Positions 51,471 to 60,248 of a stretch of DNA of 64,000 bases are shown piece after piece. Origin of the DNA: Alteromonas sp. CI.11.F.A3 (GTDB lineage: Bacteria; Pseudomonadota; Gammaproteobacteria; Enterobacterales; Alteromonadaceae). Where the stretch lies: contig NZ_CP136708.1 in NCBI RefSeq assembly GCF_032925565.1, positions 4,464,001-4,528,000 on the forward strand. Direction: 5' to 3'. Under the pieces are notes generated by a model, which saw only the letters and a program-made list of their open reading frames with translations, was not told where the DNA came from and searched no databases. The translations under genes and the position numbers were made by a program. The first letter of the stretch is position 1. The number at the start of each line of letters is the position of its first letter.

Positions 51471-53615
51471 ATGTCGTCATTATCGGCCTTCGCTCGCTTA
51501 TCCAATGAAAAAACGACTTTAATTTTTGACTGCCAAGGGCGCATGCCTACTTTGATTTACTATGGCCAGCAGTTGAACAATGCAACGACGCAAGAGATGC
51601 TTGCGCTGCTTAACACCCGCCAAGAAGCCAAATGTGCGCCGGTTATCGAGCCTCCTATTTCTTTAGTGCCAACCCACGGTGAAGGGGTGACGGGCTCACC
51701 TGGCCTTGAAATTTCAGGGGATGCAGATCAGTGGTCGGCAGGTTTTACCTTGTCGGATATTCAGCAAACCGATACCAGCGTAACGTTTACAGCGGTCGAT
51801 ACTGACAGAAAAATGCAGTTGGTTACTGAGGTAGTGCTAGATGCTGAAACGACAGTGGCTACATTTACCTCAAGTATCGAAAACCAAGGCGAAAGCACGT
51901 TACAGTTAAATTACTTAAATGCGGCGAGCCTTGCCTTGCCAACGACCATGAGCAAAATTAAAAGCTTTGAAGGTAGATGGTCGAATGAATTTCAAACTGC
52001 CGATCATGATTTGTTCTTCGGTAGTTATGTGCGTGAAAATCGCCGCGGCAAAACATCACACGATACTTTTCCCGGTTTAATTGCGTTTGCTAATGGAACC
52101 GGTGAGCTTGTGGGCGAGTGTTTCGGCTTTCATTTAGGTGCCTCAGCTAACCATAAATTCCGCGCAGAAATGATGGCCGATGGCAGAAGCTACGTTCAAT
52201 TTGGCGAGCTATTGTTTCCAGGTGAAGTGACGCTTAAATCTGGTGAGAGTTATACATCACCTGTACTTTACGCAGGGTTTGGCGATGCTGGCTTTTCATC
52301 CCTTTCCCAGCAGTTCCATAACTTTATTCGAAGTAATGTGTTAACCCATAGCGCTGACATCACCAGTGCAAACAACAAGCCCCGCCCTGTTCATTACAAC
52401 ACGTGGGAAGGTATTTATTTCGACCACGATGAAGCCACACTCAAAGCGCTTGCCGATAAAGTAGCACCGCTAGGTATTGAACGTTTTGTGTTAGATGACG
52501 GCTGGTTTAAAGGCCGTAGAAACGATAAAGCGGGCTTAGGTGACTGGACTGTTGATGAAGCCATTTACCCAGAAGGGCTAGATGGGCTTATTGACCACGT
52601 TACCGATAAAGGCATGGAATTCGGAATATGGTTTGAACCAGAAATGGTTAACCCAGACAGCGACTTGTACCGTGCACATCCTGAATGGGCACTGCACACT
52701 AAGAATAACCCTCATGTTCCGTTTCGTAATCAGTACGTTCTTGATTTAACGAATCCTGAAGTGGTTGAGTACCTATATAAAGTCATCACCGACGTACTAA
52801 GCACCTACCCTAAAATTAGCTATATTAAGTGGGACATGAACCGAGATGTAAACCACCCAGGAAACCTACAAGGTAAACCTGCAATGCATGGCCAAATGGC
52901 AGCTTTGTATACCCTTATTGACCGTGTTAAAGCGGCACATCCGGGTATTGAAATTGAAAGCTGTTGTTCTGGTGGTGGCCGTGTGGACTTGGGCATTTTA
53001 TCTCACACCGACCGTTTTTGGACGTCGGATTCTAACGATGCACTAGACCGCTTATACATTCAGCGTGGTTTCTCATACTTCTTCCCTTCTGAAGTGATGG
53101 GTGCACACGTAGGGCCTCGTGATTGCCATATTACAGGGCGTAACTTACCTATTGAAATTCGTTCAGCAGTATCGATGTTTGGTCATATGGGTATTGAGAT
53201 GGACCCTCGTGAGCTCACTGAGCACGAGCAAGAGACCCTAAAATCAGCGATTTCGCTATACAAAAAATACCGCCATATTACCCACGGCGGCGATTTATTC
53301 CGTATGGATGACGATGGCCTTAACGTGAAATTTGGCTATGTATCGAAAGATAAAGCGGAAGGTATATTTGCTTACAACAGCGTAAAAGAAACTGGCCGTA
53401 CCATGCCTTCTCGTTTCTATTTTGCGGGGCTTGATGCTGATAAGTCATACACCCTTGAACGCGTATGGCCGGGTACCTTAAAAGAATACTCTCCGTCTAT
53501 TTTGCAACAAACCGATGGGCAAGTATTTAGCGGTGAAGCGTTAATGAAGTACGGTATGCAAATGCCGGTATTATTCCCGCAAACTGCGCTTATCTATACC
53601 GTTAAAGCGGTGTAG
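51471..53615 (+). CDS. alpha-galactosidase, GH36 family
   Basis: Cleaves terminal alpha-galactosyl residues from oligosaccharides such as melibiose or raffinose. The 714-residue protein has the GH36 plan: an N-terminal beta-supersandwich (about 1-290), a catalytic TIM barrel (about 320-630) and a C-terminal beta domain. The nucleophile is Asp455 in IKWDMNRDVN, and the acid/base is Asp520 in FWTSDSNDALDR. The CCSGGGRVDLG motif is present. No signal peptide is seen, so the enzyme is cytoplasmic and needs the symporter. A GTGAGG ribosome-binding site precedes the ATG. Confidence 0.94.
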   Translation: MSSLSAFARLSNEKTTLIFDCQGRMPTLIYYGQQLNNATTQEMLALLNTRQEAKCAPVIEPPISLVPTHGEGVTGSPGLEISGDADQWSAGFTLSDIQQTDTSVTFTAVDTDRKMQLVTEVVLDAETTVATFTSSIENQGESTLQLNYLNAASLALPTTMSKIKSFEGRWSNEFQTADHDLFFGSYVRENRRGKTSHDTFPGLIAFANGTGELVGECFGFHLGASANHKFRAEMMADGRSYVQFGELLFPGEVTLKSGESYTSPVLYAGFGDAGFSSLSQQFHNFIRSNVLTHSADITSANNKPRPVHYNTWEGIYFDHDEATLKALADKVAPLGIERFVLDDGWFKGRRNDKAGLGDWTVDEAIYPEGLDGLIDHVTDKGMEFGIWFEPEMVNPDSDLYRAHPEWALHTKNNPHVPFRNQYVLDLTNPEVVEYLYKVITDVLSTYPKISYIKWDMNRDVNHPGNLQGKPAMHGQMAALYTLIDRVKAAHPGIEIESCCSGGGRVDLGILSHTDRFWTSDSNDALDRLYIQRGFSYFFPSEVMGAHVGPRDCHITGRNLPIEIRSAVSMFGHMGIEMDPRELTEHEQETLKSAISLYKKYRHITHGGDLFRMDDDGLNVKFGYVSKDKAEGIFAYNSVKETGRTMPSRFYFAGLDADKSYTLERVWPGTLKEYSPSILQQTDGQVFSGEALMKYGMQMPVLFPQTALIYTVKAV

Positions 53616-53646
53616 TGTAGTAAAAAACACATTACATAAAGCTTCA

Positions 53647-53676
53647 AAAAAAGCGAACCACTAGGTTCGCTTTTTT
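53647..53676. terminator. bidirectional terminator after the alpha-galactosidase gene
   Basis: AAAAAAGCGAACC-ACTA-GGTTCGCTTTTTT is a 13-bp stem with A- and T-runs on both sides. It serves the GH36 gene and the convergent TPR gene. Confidence 0.9.
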
Positions 53677-54776
53677 ATTTGTTTTTTAAGGCTTTTCATT
53701 ATTTTTGCCAAACGCTTATCACCGTCTTTTGTCACTTTAGCAAGGGTGGTAGAGGCCATTGATACATCATCAGCATTTAGAAACAGCTCGGCTAAACGTA
53801 AATTAGCCCAGTTCTTACTTGGCAACTGATGGGTATCAATATCTGTTGCCTCTAATTCAGCCAAGTAATAGTTAAGTGCATTAATACCCGACTCAGTATA
53901 TTGACTGGTTTCTACCGCAACCCAACCTATACGATAGGTGCCATAAAGCTGACTAAATTTGCGGTTTGAATAGGCATCCCACGCTTGTGCATCAGATTTT
54001 TGGGCTTTAGCTACGTTAGTGCTTAATAAAGGGGTTAGCGCGGCTATCGCGTCATCGTATTCTTCACCATCTATATGCAATCGACCAAGTTCCAAACGTG
54101 CACGAACTTCGAACTCAGGCTGCTCGCTAAGCCCGTTTAACATCGCCTTTGCTTCAGTAGCTTTATCGTCAGCTGCATATACTGTTGCAGTTGCAAACTT
54201 GCCTTCAAGTGCATCCATTTGCGTAATTTTATCGGCAAGTATTTTAGCTTCGTCTATATCGCCACCAGCGATAGACGGCGCCACTATGTAAAATTGCATT
54301 AGCGCCTGATAAACCTCAATTTCATCTGGTGCCACTTCAATCGCTTTTTGTAGGCTCTCTTTGGCTTTTTTGGCATAACCTAGGGCGGAGAAAACACTAT
54401 CCATTGCTTGCGCCCCCATCACGTTAGCCTGCATGTGGTAGGCGCGGTAATTGTCTTTATGATCGTTAACAAATTTAGCCGCCATATCTTCAGCATCATC
54501 TAAATCTGTATTCATTAACGCCGAAATTAACACGTTATATTGCTTCGGAGTTTTCGACGGTATGGGTTCAAGTACGTTCACTATCGTTTCGTAATCCTGC
54601 GCTTGAAACATAGCGTCTAATGCATCGTCAGAAGGTAATGAATTAGCATTAGCAAATGAAACAAAGAATGATAAACACAGCAGCCCGGCTACATGTGCAG
54701 CCTTTAACGCGGTAACAGCACATGGAAACAAACGGTAGAGAGCAGTTAAGTTGTTTTGATTTCGCTGGGGGAACAT
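53661..54776 (-). CDS. TPR-repeat exported protein
   Basis: A 371-residue protein with a long basic N-terminal leader and a hydrophobic segment (about 26-44, ending FANANS) that fits a signal peptide. TPR-like helix pairs follow, seen as repeated patterns with small residues such as LGYAKKAKESLQKAIEVAPDEIEVYQAL. The C terminus is lysine-rich. No enzyme motif is seen. It may act as a periplasmic scaffold. GAGG lies 7 bases before the ATG. The role is unknown. Confidence 0.72.
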   Translation of the reverse strand: MFPQRNQNNLTALYRLFPCAVTALKAAHVAGLLCLSFFVSFANANSLPSDDALDAMFQAQDYETIVNVLEPIPSKTPKQYNVLISALMNTDLDDAEDMAAKFVNDHKDNYRAYHMQANVMGAQAMDSVFSALGYAKKAKESLQKAIEVAPDEIEVYQALMQFYIVAPSIAGGDIDEAKILADKITQMDALEGKFATATVYAADDKATEAKAMLNGLSEQPEFEVRARLELGRLHIDGEEYDDAIAALTPLLSTNVAKAQKSDAQAWDAYSNRKFSQLYGTYRIGWVAVETSQYTESGINALNYYLAELEATDIDTHQLPSKNWANLRLAELFLNADDVSMASTTLAKVTKDGDKRLAKIMKSLKKQIKKRT

Positions 54777-54908
54777 TCCTTTGCCTCAAATGAATAAGCG
54801 TGAAGTAGTAAACTAGCATGCTTAAAATGACTTCTCTAATTGAATAAGTAACAAAGCATGTCTTTCTACATGAACTGTTCGCTTATGGGAAAAATACAAA
54901 GCAAAACC

Positions 54909-54934
54909 AAAAAAGGCCTAACATGGTTAGGCCT
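54909..54934 (-). terminator. terminator of the alpha/beta hydrolase gene
   Basis: On the minus strand AGGCCTAAC-CAT-GTTAGGCCT is a perfect 9-bp stem followed by a run of six T's. It lies 65 bases past the hydrolase stop. Confidence 0.85.
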
Positions 54935-54998
54935 ACACGCTATTTTTCGTTGTTGAAGATAGTAAGGTTTGCGTCTATATCTTAGGTTTAGATTTAGG

Positions 54999-56270
54999 CT
55001 AAGGTTTATCATCCATTTTTAAGCCTAACGCATAGCGATTGTCGAAGCCTTTCCAAACTTCTGGCACTTTGCCGTCTACAGCAACTTGTCCACTATCGCC
55101 TTCAACATTTAAATAAGCACAAAAATCAGTTTTTCCTTTCACATGGCATTCCATCATAGCCAATGCAAAGTGTTCGTTAATGTCATTCATGGTTTCTGAA
55201 CGCCATGCTGGCTCTAAGTAATGGCCAATATCGAACTCGTTGCCAAATGCCTCTTTAGGGGCTGGATGGGGAGCAATATTGTGTCTGGCATTTTTGTACG
55301 TAAGCAGTTTACTGTTTTCGTTACCCGTATTTTCAAATAACCACTGTATACCTTGGTAACCAGATATATCATCATGATCGCCGGCTACGTATAGCATTGG
55401 AACTTTAATATTACTGAGTGCATCTTCTGAAAACACTTTGTGTTGACCGCCCCACGGCGCTAAAGCCATAGCCGCTTTCCAGCGTGTATCTACGCTTTTA
55501 GCGTCGGCGTTGCCACCAGCACAGGTGTTAAGTGCATTTTGTAACGCACTGATAATTTCCGGATCGGTTACGCCAGTAAAGCTAGCGGTAGCTTCAGCGC
55601 CAAATTCATAACATCCGCCAACGGTATTCACCGCACCAAAACCACCCATGGAATAGCCAATAAGCCCAGCGTTTTTTGTATCGGCAACACCGCTAAACAG
55701 CGCATGCTCACTCACCGCTTGAAGTGTTAACACTTGATCTCGTGAGCGATTTAATAAAGTACTAGGGAAACCAGCATAAGGGGCATTAGCGAAATCTACA
55801 TCTTCGTTTGTAGAGTCAGTATGGTCTATCCCTGCCACAATATAACCATGAGACGCTAGGTGCTCACCAAGGTAGTACATTATTGTGCGATAACCCGTAT
55901 AGCCGTGTGATAACACAACGATAGGGTAACTGTCTTGCGTTTTTGCCACACTGGCATCGCGAATAGCATCAGCTTGAATGCTAAATTCGTTACCACTGCG
56001 GGTTTGGTTTTCATACGTTGTTGACGCGCCGCTATCAGTGGTGGGATACCAAACTTCCAGTTTCAACGCACGGTCAACAACCTGCCCTTGTAAGGTAACT
56101 ACCGGCTTAGGATAGTTAACGGTTAAGGTTTTAACACCCACTTGGTAGGCGCCTTTTTCACTTAGCTCGGGCGTAATATCACTAGGATAGTCTTGATAAA
56201 GCGTCTGCGCTGAATATGCCGGTGTGGCTGCTAATAATGCTGCGGTACATAACAGGGATAACGTTTTCAT
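54999..56270 (-). CDS. secreted alpha/beta hydrolase (PAF-acetylhydrolase/dienelactone-like)
   Basis: A 423-residue alpha/beta hydrolase with a cleavable signal peptide (MKTLSLLCTAALLAATPAYSA). The nucleophile elbow GYSMGG places Ser207; the oxyanion segment is VVLSHGYTGYR, and a later Asp/His pair (GDHDD and KNARHN) fits the triad. The overall pattern resembles platelet-activating-factor acetylhydrolase or dienelactone hydrolase-like enzymes. The substrate is unknown; ester or lactone hydrolysis in the periplasm is the safest reading. It appears to be a single-gene unit. Confidence 0.82.
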   Translation of the reverse strand: MKTLSLLCTAALLAATPAYSAQTLYQDYPSDITPELSEKGAYQVGVKTLTVNYPKPVVTLQGQVVDRALKLEVWYPTTDSGASTTYENQTRSGNEFSIQADAIRDASVAKTQDSYPIVVLSHGYTGYRTIMYYLGEHLASHGYIVAGIDHTDSTNEDVDFANAPYAGFPSTLLNRSRDQVLTLQAVSEHALFSGVADTKNAGLIGYSMGGFGAVNTVGGCYEFGAEATASFTGVTDPEIISALQNALNTCAGGNADAKSVDTRWKAAMALAPWGGQHKVFSEDALSNIKVPMLYVAGDHDDISGYQGIQWLFENTGNENSKLLTYKNARHNIAPHPAPKEAFGNEFDIGHYLEPAWRSETMNDINEHFALAMMECHVKGKTDFCAYLNVEGDSGQVAVDGKVPEVWKGFDNRYALGLKMDDKP

Positions 56271-56431
56271 AATTTGCTAATTTTTTGTTAATTATTGTGC
56301 ATAGCCTATATTACCTCTATGACCTTATTACACAAGGCATAGCCCATTGATTAAATGAATTGTCATCAATAAGACTGGTAAATTTAAACGGCAATTTTGA
56401 AAACAAGAAATGTAAACGTATAACCTAAAGG

Positions 56432-57610
56432 TTATTTTTGTACTCTGAATACAGCAAAGCACACGATAAGAATGAGTGCGAGGGTAGCGCAAGAAGTTAC
56501 CAGTGAAACAGTTACCCCTTGGACTAACAAGGTTCCAGCAACTAAAGCCCCTATTGCGCCTGCTCCCACCTTAGCTGCGGCAACCCACATGTACGTTTGC
56601 GCCGCGCTGTGCGCTGGGGCAAACTCAGTTCGTGCCGCTAGGCTGGAAGTAAAGAATATGGCATTGGCTACACCACACAACCAGTAGCCCGCCGCACCAA
56701 GAACGAAAGAAGGACTTAGGGTTGTGGCCAGTAACGCCACCAACAAAAAGCTTCCTGAACGCTTTAACAATATTAAGGGCTCTTTCGAGAGTGGCCTAAA
56801 GATGAGAAATAGCGCACCACTTAAATTTCCTACCCCGTATGCTGTGACCAGATAAGCGCCATGATGCTCTACATGCTGCCAATGTTCGCTAAGATAAACC
56901 GCCAATACGGGCAAGGCTGCAATACTGAATGCCGCACCCGATGTCATCACTAACGTACGTACCAATGCGCTCGAGTCTTTAAACGCATAAAATACGCTTT
57001 TAAACCCTATATCTAATGAGGCATCACTTTTCTGCAGTACATGCTTTTTAGGGAACGTTAAAATGAGCATACCAGCTAACATAGGTGTCAACACCAGTAC
57101 ACTGACAGCCACCTTCGTCGAGAACAGCGCCGACAAGGAGGCAATAATAAACGGCCCCAATGTGTGCCCTACCCCATAGGTAATAGTATCCCAGCTTTGC
57201 GCCTTTCTAAGGGATGTGTTACTTGCGCTAACTAAACTTGGCAGCTGGGTGCCCAATCCCCCCATGATAAATGAACTGCAAACACCACTTAACAACAATG
57301 AAAACGCCAACAGCCAAGCCAAATGCTTATCAAAACTGAATATAGCCAAAAGAAAAAAGCAGGTGTAACTCAGCGCCGCCGCGCTAATAAGATACTTAGG
57401 CTGCGAAACCCCATCTAACCAACGCCCGTATACTGGCCCTAACAAGTGGGGCAGCGTTAAACACGCCGCTAAAATGCCCGCCGCTTTCCCATCAAGCTCA
57501 AGGTTTCTAGCGAGCAATACGATGGCAACAATTGCACCACCTGTTGCCGTGCGCGCAATAATGGCGGCCACAACGTATTTGAGTAATGGTGAAAAACGTT
57601 CTTTGTTCAA
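56432..57610 (-). CDS. MFS transporter
   Basis: A 392-residue inner-membrane transporter with about 12 hydrophobic helices and an MFS-like loop GPVYGRWLDGVSQPKYLI between TM2 and TM3. The only in-frame start candidate near the N terminus is TTG at 57610, without a clear ribosome-binding site, and an upstream stop blocks any longer ATG start. It follows the DapA-like aldolase gene by 66 bases on the same strand, so the pair may import and use, or export, one compound. The substrate is not known. Confidence 0.8.
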   Translation of the reverse strand: MNKERFSPLLKYVVAAIIARTATGGAIVAIVLLARNLELDGKAAGILAACLTLPHLLGPVYGRWLDGVSQPKYLISAAALSYTCFFLLAIFSFDKHLAWLLAFSLLLSGVCSSFIMGGLGTQLPSLVSASNTSLRKAQSWDTITYGVGHTLGPFIIASLSALFSTKVAVSVLVLTPMLAGMLILTFPKKHVLQKSDASLDIGFKSVFYAFKDSSALVRTLVMTSGAAFSIAALPVLAVYLSEHWQHVEHHGAYLVTAYGVGNLSGALFLIFRPLSKEPLILLKRSGSFLLVALLATTLSPSFVLGAAGYWLCGVANAIFFTSSLAARTEFAPAHSAAQTYMWVAAAKVGAGAIGALVAGTLLVQGVTVSLVTSCATLALILIVCFAVFRVQK

Positions 57611-57676
57611 GGGCGGGCTACTTTTTGGCTCAGGGCTGTTGCATTGGCGACAGATTCACGCTGGGTCACGTCTAAC

Positions 57677-58588
57677 TTAATCCAATGATAATTGCGTTAA
57701 CAACGCTTCGAGTTTCTGTTTATCTTCGCCCTGAAGGGGCTGTAACGGATGTGGTAAACAGTTTGCTTCTGTGTAACCCAGTATTGCCGCCGCGGTGGCT
57801 ATTACACGCATACCACCTTTATTACGGGCGAATAAATCCCATAGTGGGGCCAAGCTTTCAGATTCTACTATCGCTGCTTGCGGCGATGTTGATTGACTCA
57901 ACGCAATCAGAGCTTTCACCGTATTGGGGAATAACCCTCCTAGCACAGACAACCATAAATCACATCCTGCCTGCATTCCCAATGCACCAAATTTATCACC
58001 ACTTACCCCAATGGCGACATGCTCTGGCACTATATTTCGCAGGCTTGAAAGTCGTGTTTTCCCTGCCTCATTTCCATTACCATCAGTATCAGCAAAAGGC
58101 ATCCCTGGAATTTTAATCGCGCCAACGTTGGGAAGTTGGGTAACTTGGCGATATAGCTCGTCGCTGAAACTAAACTGGGTCACTCCAGGGTTTTCATAAA
58201 TACATAAGGGGACTGAGATTTCAGCGGTCACCTTCTCGTACAGGGCAAATACTTCTGCTTCGTGTAGCGGGTGATAGGAAACCGGCGCTAACAGTAGCGC
58301 ATTCGCACCGGCTTGTTGCGCCGCTTCTGCGTTTTTCAATACATCATAGGTACGCAGTGAGCCAATGCCTACCATTACCGGCGTGTCGCCAGCTATTTCT
58401 ACTGACGTTGTTGTTACCTTAACGAGCTCATCTCTCGATAAATAGGGGTATAAACCTGTCGACCCCATTGCACAAATCGACTCGACATTTGCCTGTTTCA
58501 GGTTACTAATTAACTTTTCAAAAGCGTGAAAATCAATTTTTTCATGGTGAAATGGCGTTAGAGGAAAAGCACACAATCCGGTGAACAT
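57677..58588 (-). CDS. DapA-like dihydrodipicolinate synthase/NAL family aldolase
   Basis: A 303-residue class I aldolase of the DHDPS/N-acetylneuraminate lyase family. The Schiff-base lysine is Lys159 in GAIKIPG and the conserved tyrosine is Tyr131 in IYENPG, matching E. coli DapA positions 161 and 133. The GxxG nucleotide-like motif reads AMGSTGLYPYLS rather than the usual GTTGE, which argues against true DapA. The start at 58588 has GGAG 5 bases upstream; the longer frame to 58663 is unlikely. It is probably a catabolic 2-keto acid lyase paired with the MFS gene. Confidence 0.85.
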   Translation of the reverse strand: MFTGLCAFPLTPFHHEKIDFHAFEKLISNLKQANVESICAMGSTGLYPYLSRDELVKVTTTSVEIAGDTPVMVGIGSLRTYDVLKNAEAAQQAGANALLLAPVSYHPLHEAEVFALYEKVTAEISVPLCIYENPGVTQFSFSDELYRQVTQLPNVGAIKIPGMPFADTDGNGNEAGKTRLSSLRNIVPEHVAIGVSGDKFGALGMQAGCDLWLSVLGGLFPNTVKALIALSQSTSPQAAIVESESLAPLWDLFARNKGGMRVIATAAAILGYTEANCLPHPLQPLQGEDKQKLEALLTQLSLD

Positions 58589-58726
58589 GACAGCTCCAAA
58601 TGCGAAGGGCAGCGATGTATTTAAGTGATTAACGTTACTATACATCAATCTTACACCTATCATTCACCCACATACATGTCGTTACCTTCTAAACTAGAAC
58701 AACATTTTATGCTATTGAAAAGCTGA

Positions 58727-59959
58727 TCATAGATTCTTCATTACGGTATCTGCCCATAACGCGCCATCTTGTTGGCAACGGCCATAAAGGCAAATTTCTT
58801 GGTTAGATAAGCGCTCGAAGGTTTGGCTATCAAATCGCTCTATGCCCATAACGTTGGTAAGCAAGGCTCCCAGCGCATTGTCATGTGTCAGTAACGCTTG
58901 TTTTAAATGGGCTTCTAGCTTCAAACTGCCGATTAATGTCTCCATGTTCACTTTAAAAATGGCATCTACACCAGATAACAACCCCACTAGAAAGCATTCT
59001 AGCGGATGAAGTGTACCGTCCTCATGTTGACGACTTAAAGCAATCAGTTCAAGGGTTTTTGCCCGTGTTAATAAGCAGCGGAATAATTCGGTTGGGCTTG
59101 TTGAAACAGACATTAGCGACATAACAATTGCCCACTGCTTAACAACATCTAGCCCTAAGATAACAACGGCTTCCCGTACACTGTTTACATCTCGAACCAG
59201 TTGATAAAGCGGGCAGTTAATTAAGAGCAAAATTTTAGTGGTCAGCACAGGATCTAATGAAATGATTTCTGCGACCTTATCAACCTCTATGTCGTTTTTA
59301 CTGAATTCAGACACTAGCTGCAGACTACTGTTTTGTTTTTCGCTTATTTCTTTACCACCATTAATGGTGGGGTTTTCAAGGAAGTCGCCTTGAAATAGGT
59401 CAAACCCTAGCGCTTTACAATTTTCGTATACCGTCTGGCTTTCTACTTTTTCTGCCAGTATTAAGCACTTCGACTTCTTTAAAATTGGTAGGCTTTTACT
59501 AAGTTGAGACTGGGTCACGTTAAGCACATCAACTTTTATTACTTTGAGGTATTTAAAAAAAGAAGCTTTAGATGGGTCTAATGCATATTCGCTTAGCGCA
59601 AAATCAAAGCCTTTGCGTCGCAATTGCTGAATACGTTTCAGATTTGATTCCGTAGGCTCTACCGAAGCCAATATCTCCAAAATGATGTTTGGTTTTACCG
59701 CATAAATATCGTCAGTTTCACTCAAAAACGTTTGATCGACGTTGATAAAAATAGGTACATCTAAATGCCGTTCACTTTCAGTAATGCTTTCACAAACACT
59801 GGCTAATCGCTTTGTGGTCATAAACTTTTTTGATGGGCACACATTTACGCTTGAGGAGGCATCTTCCGCCCCTTCATCTAAGCATAAGAACTCACAAGCA
59901 TAGATTTCGTGATTTTCGTTAAATACAAGCTGCCTTGCAGTTAACACATCCTTCACCAT
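58727..59959 (-). CDS. EAL/HDOD domain signalling protein
   Basis: A 410-residue protein with an N-terminal EAL-like domain (about 1-200) and a C-terminal HDOD domain (about 205-400, SEFSKNDIEVDKVAEIISLDPVLTTKIL onward), the YuxH/CdgJ plan. The EAL domain is degenerate: no true EAL catalytic triplet or full metal-binding set was seen, although FDLFQGDFL is kept. It therefore more likely binds partners or c-di-GMP than cleaves it. It is divergent from the hybrid kinase across 289 bases. GGAG precedes the ATG. Confidence 0.84.
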   Translation of the reverse strand: MVKDVLTARQLVFNENHEIYACEFLCLDEGAEDASSSVNVCPSKKFMTTKRLASVCESITESERHLDVPIFINVDQTFLSETDDIYAVKPNIILEILASVEPTESNLKRIQQLRRKGFDFALSEYALDPSKASFFKYLKVIKVDVLNVTQSQLSKSLPILKKSKCLILAEKVESQTVYENCKALGFDLFQGDFLENPTINGGKEISEKQNSSLQLVSEFSKNDIEVDKVAEIISLDPVLTTKILLLINCPLYQLVRDVNSVREAVVILGLDVVKQWAIVMSLMSVSTSPTELFRCLLTRAKTLELIALSRQHEDGTLHPLECFLVGLLSGVDAIFKVNMETLIGSLKLEAHLKQALLTHDNALGALLTNVMGIERFDSQTFERLSNQEICLYGRCQQDGALWADTVMKNL

Positions 59960-60023
59960 AGGCTACTCCATAAGATTACTAGGCAGCGGCTGAAAATCGG
60001 CCACTAAGTAAAATGCATCAACA

Positions 60024-60158
60024 ATGCCCGTGTGCAAAATGCATTTGGAAGCAAGAATTGCCTTTATCCAGACCACGCTGATCTTCGCAATTATCGCTAT
60101 TGTCATCTACATTAAAATTGTCGCGGTTTTAACTGGCTTTATTACAAAGCGAGAATAA
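60024..60158 (+). CDS. candidate 44-residue single-span membrane protein
   Basis: An open frame of 44 codons begins with ATG at 60024, with a second ATG at 60039. It encodes a basic N terminus, one strongly hydrophobic stretch (IAFIQTTLIFAIIAIVIYIK) and the charged end FITKRE. It stands alone in the 289-base gap before the hybrid kinase gene and reads in the same direction. No ribosome-binding site is visible, so translation is unproven. It could also be chance or a decayed gene. Confidence 0.35.
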   Translation: MPVCKMHLEARIAFIQTTLIFAIIAIVIYIKIVAVLTGFITKRE

Positions 60159-60248
60159 AATTAATTAGAAAAGCCTTATATAATAACTATTTAAGAAAAG
60201 CTTTTATCAAAACTGTTTGGCGCTTCTTCAATAATAGACCACCTTTTC

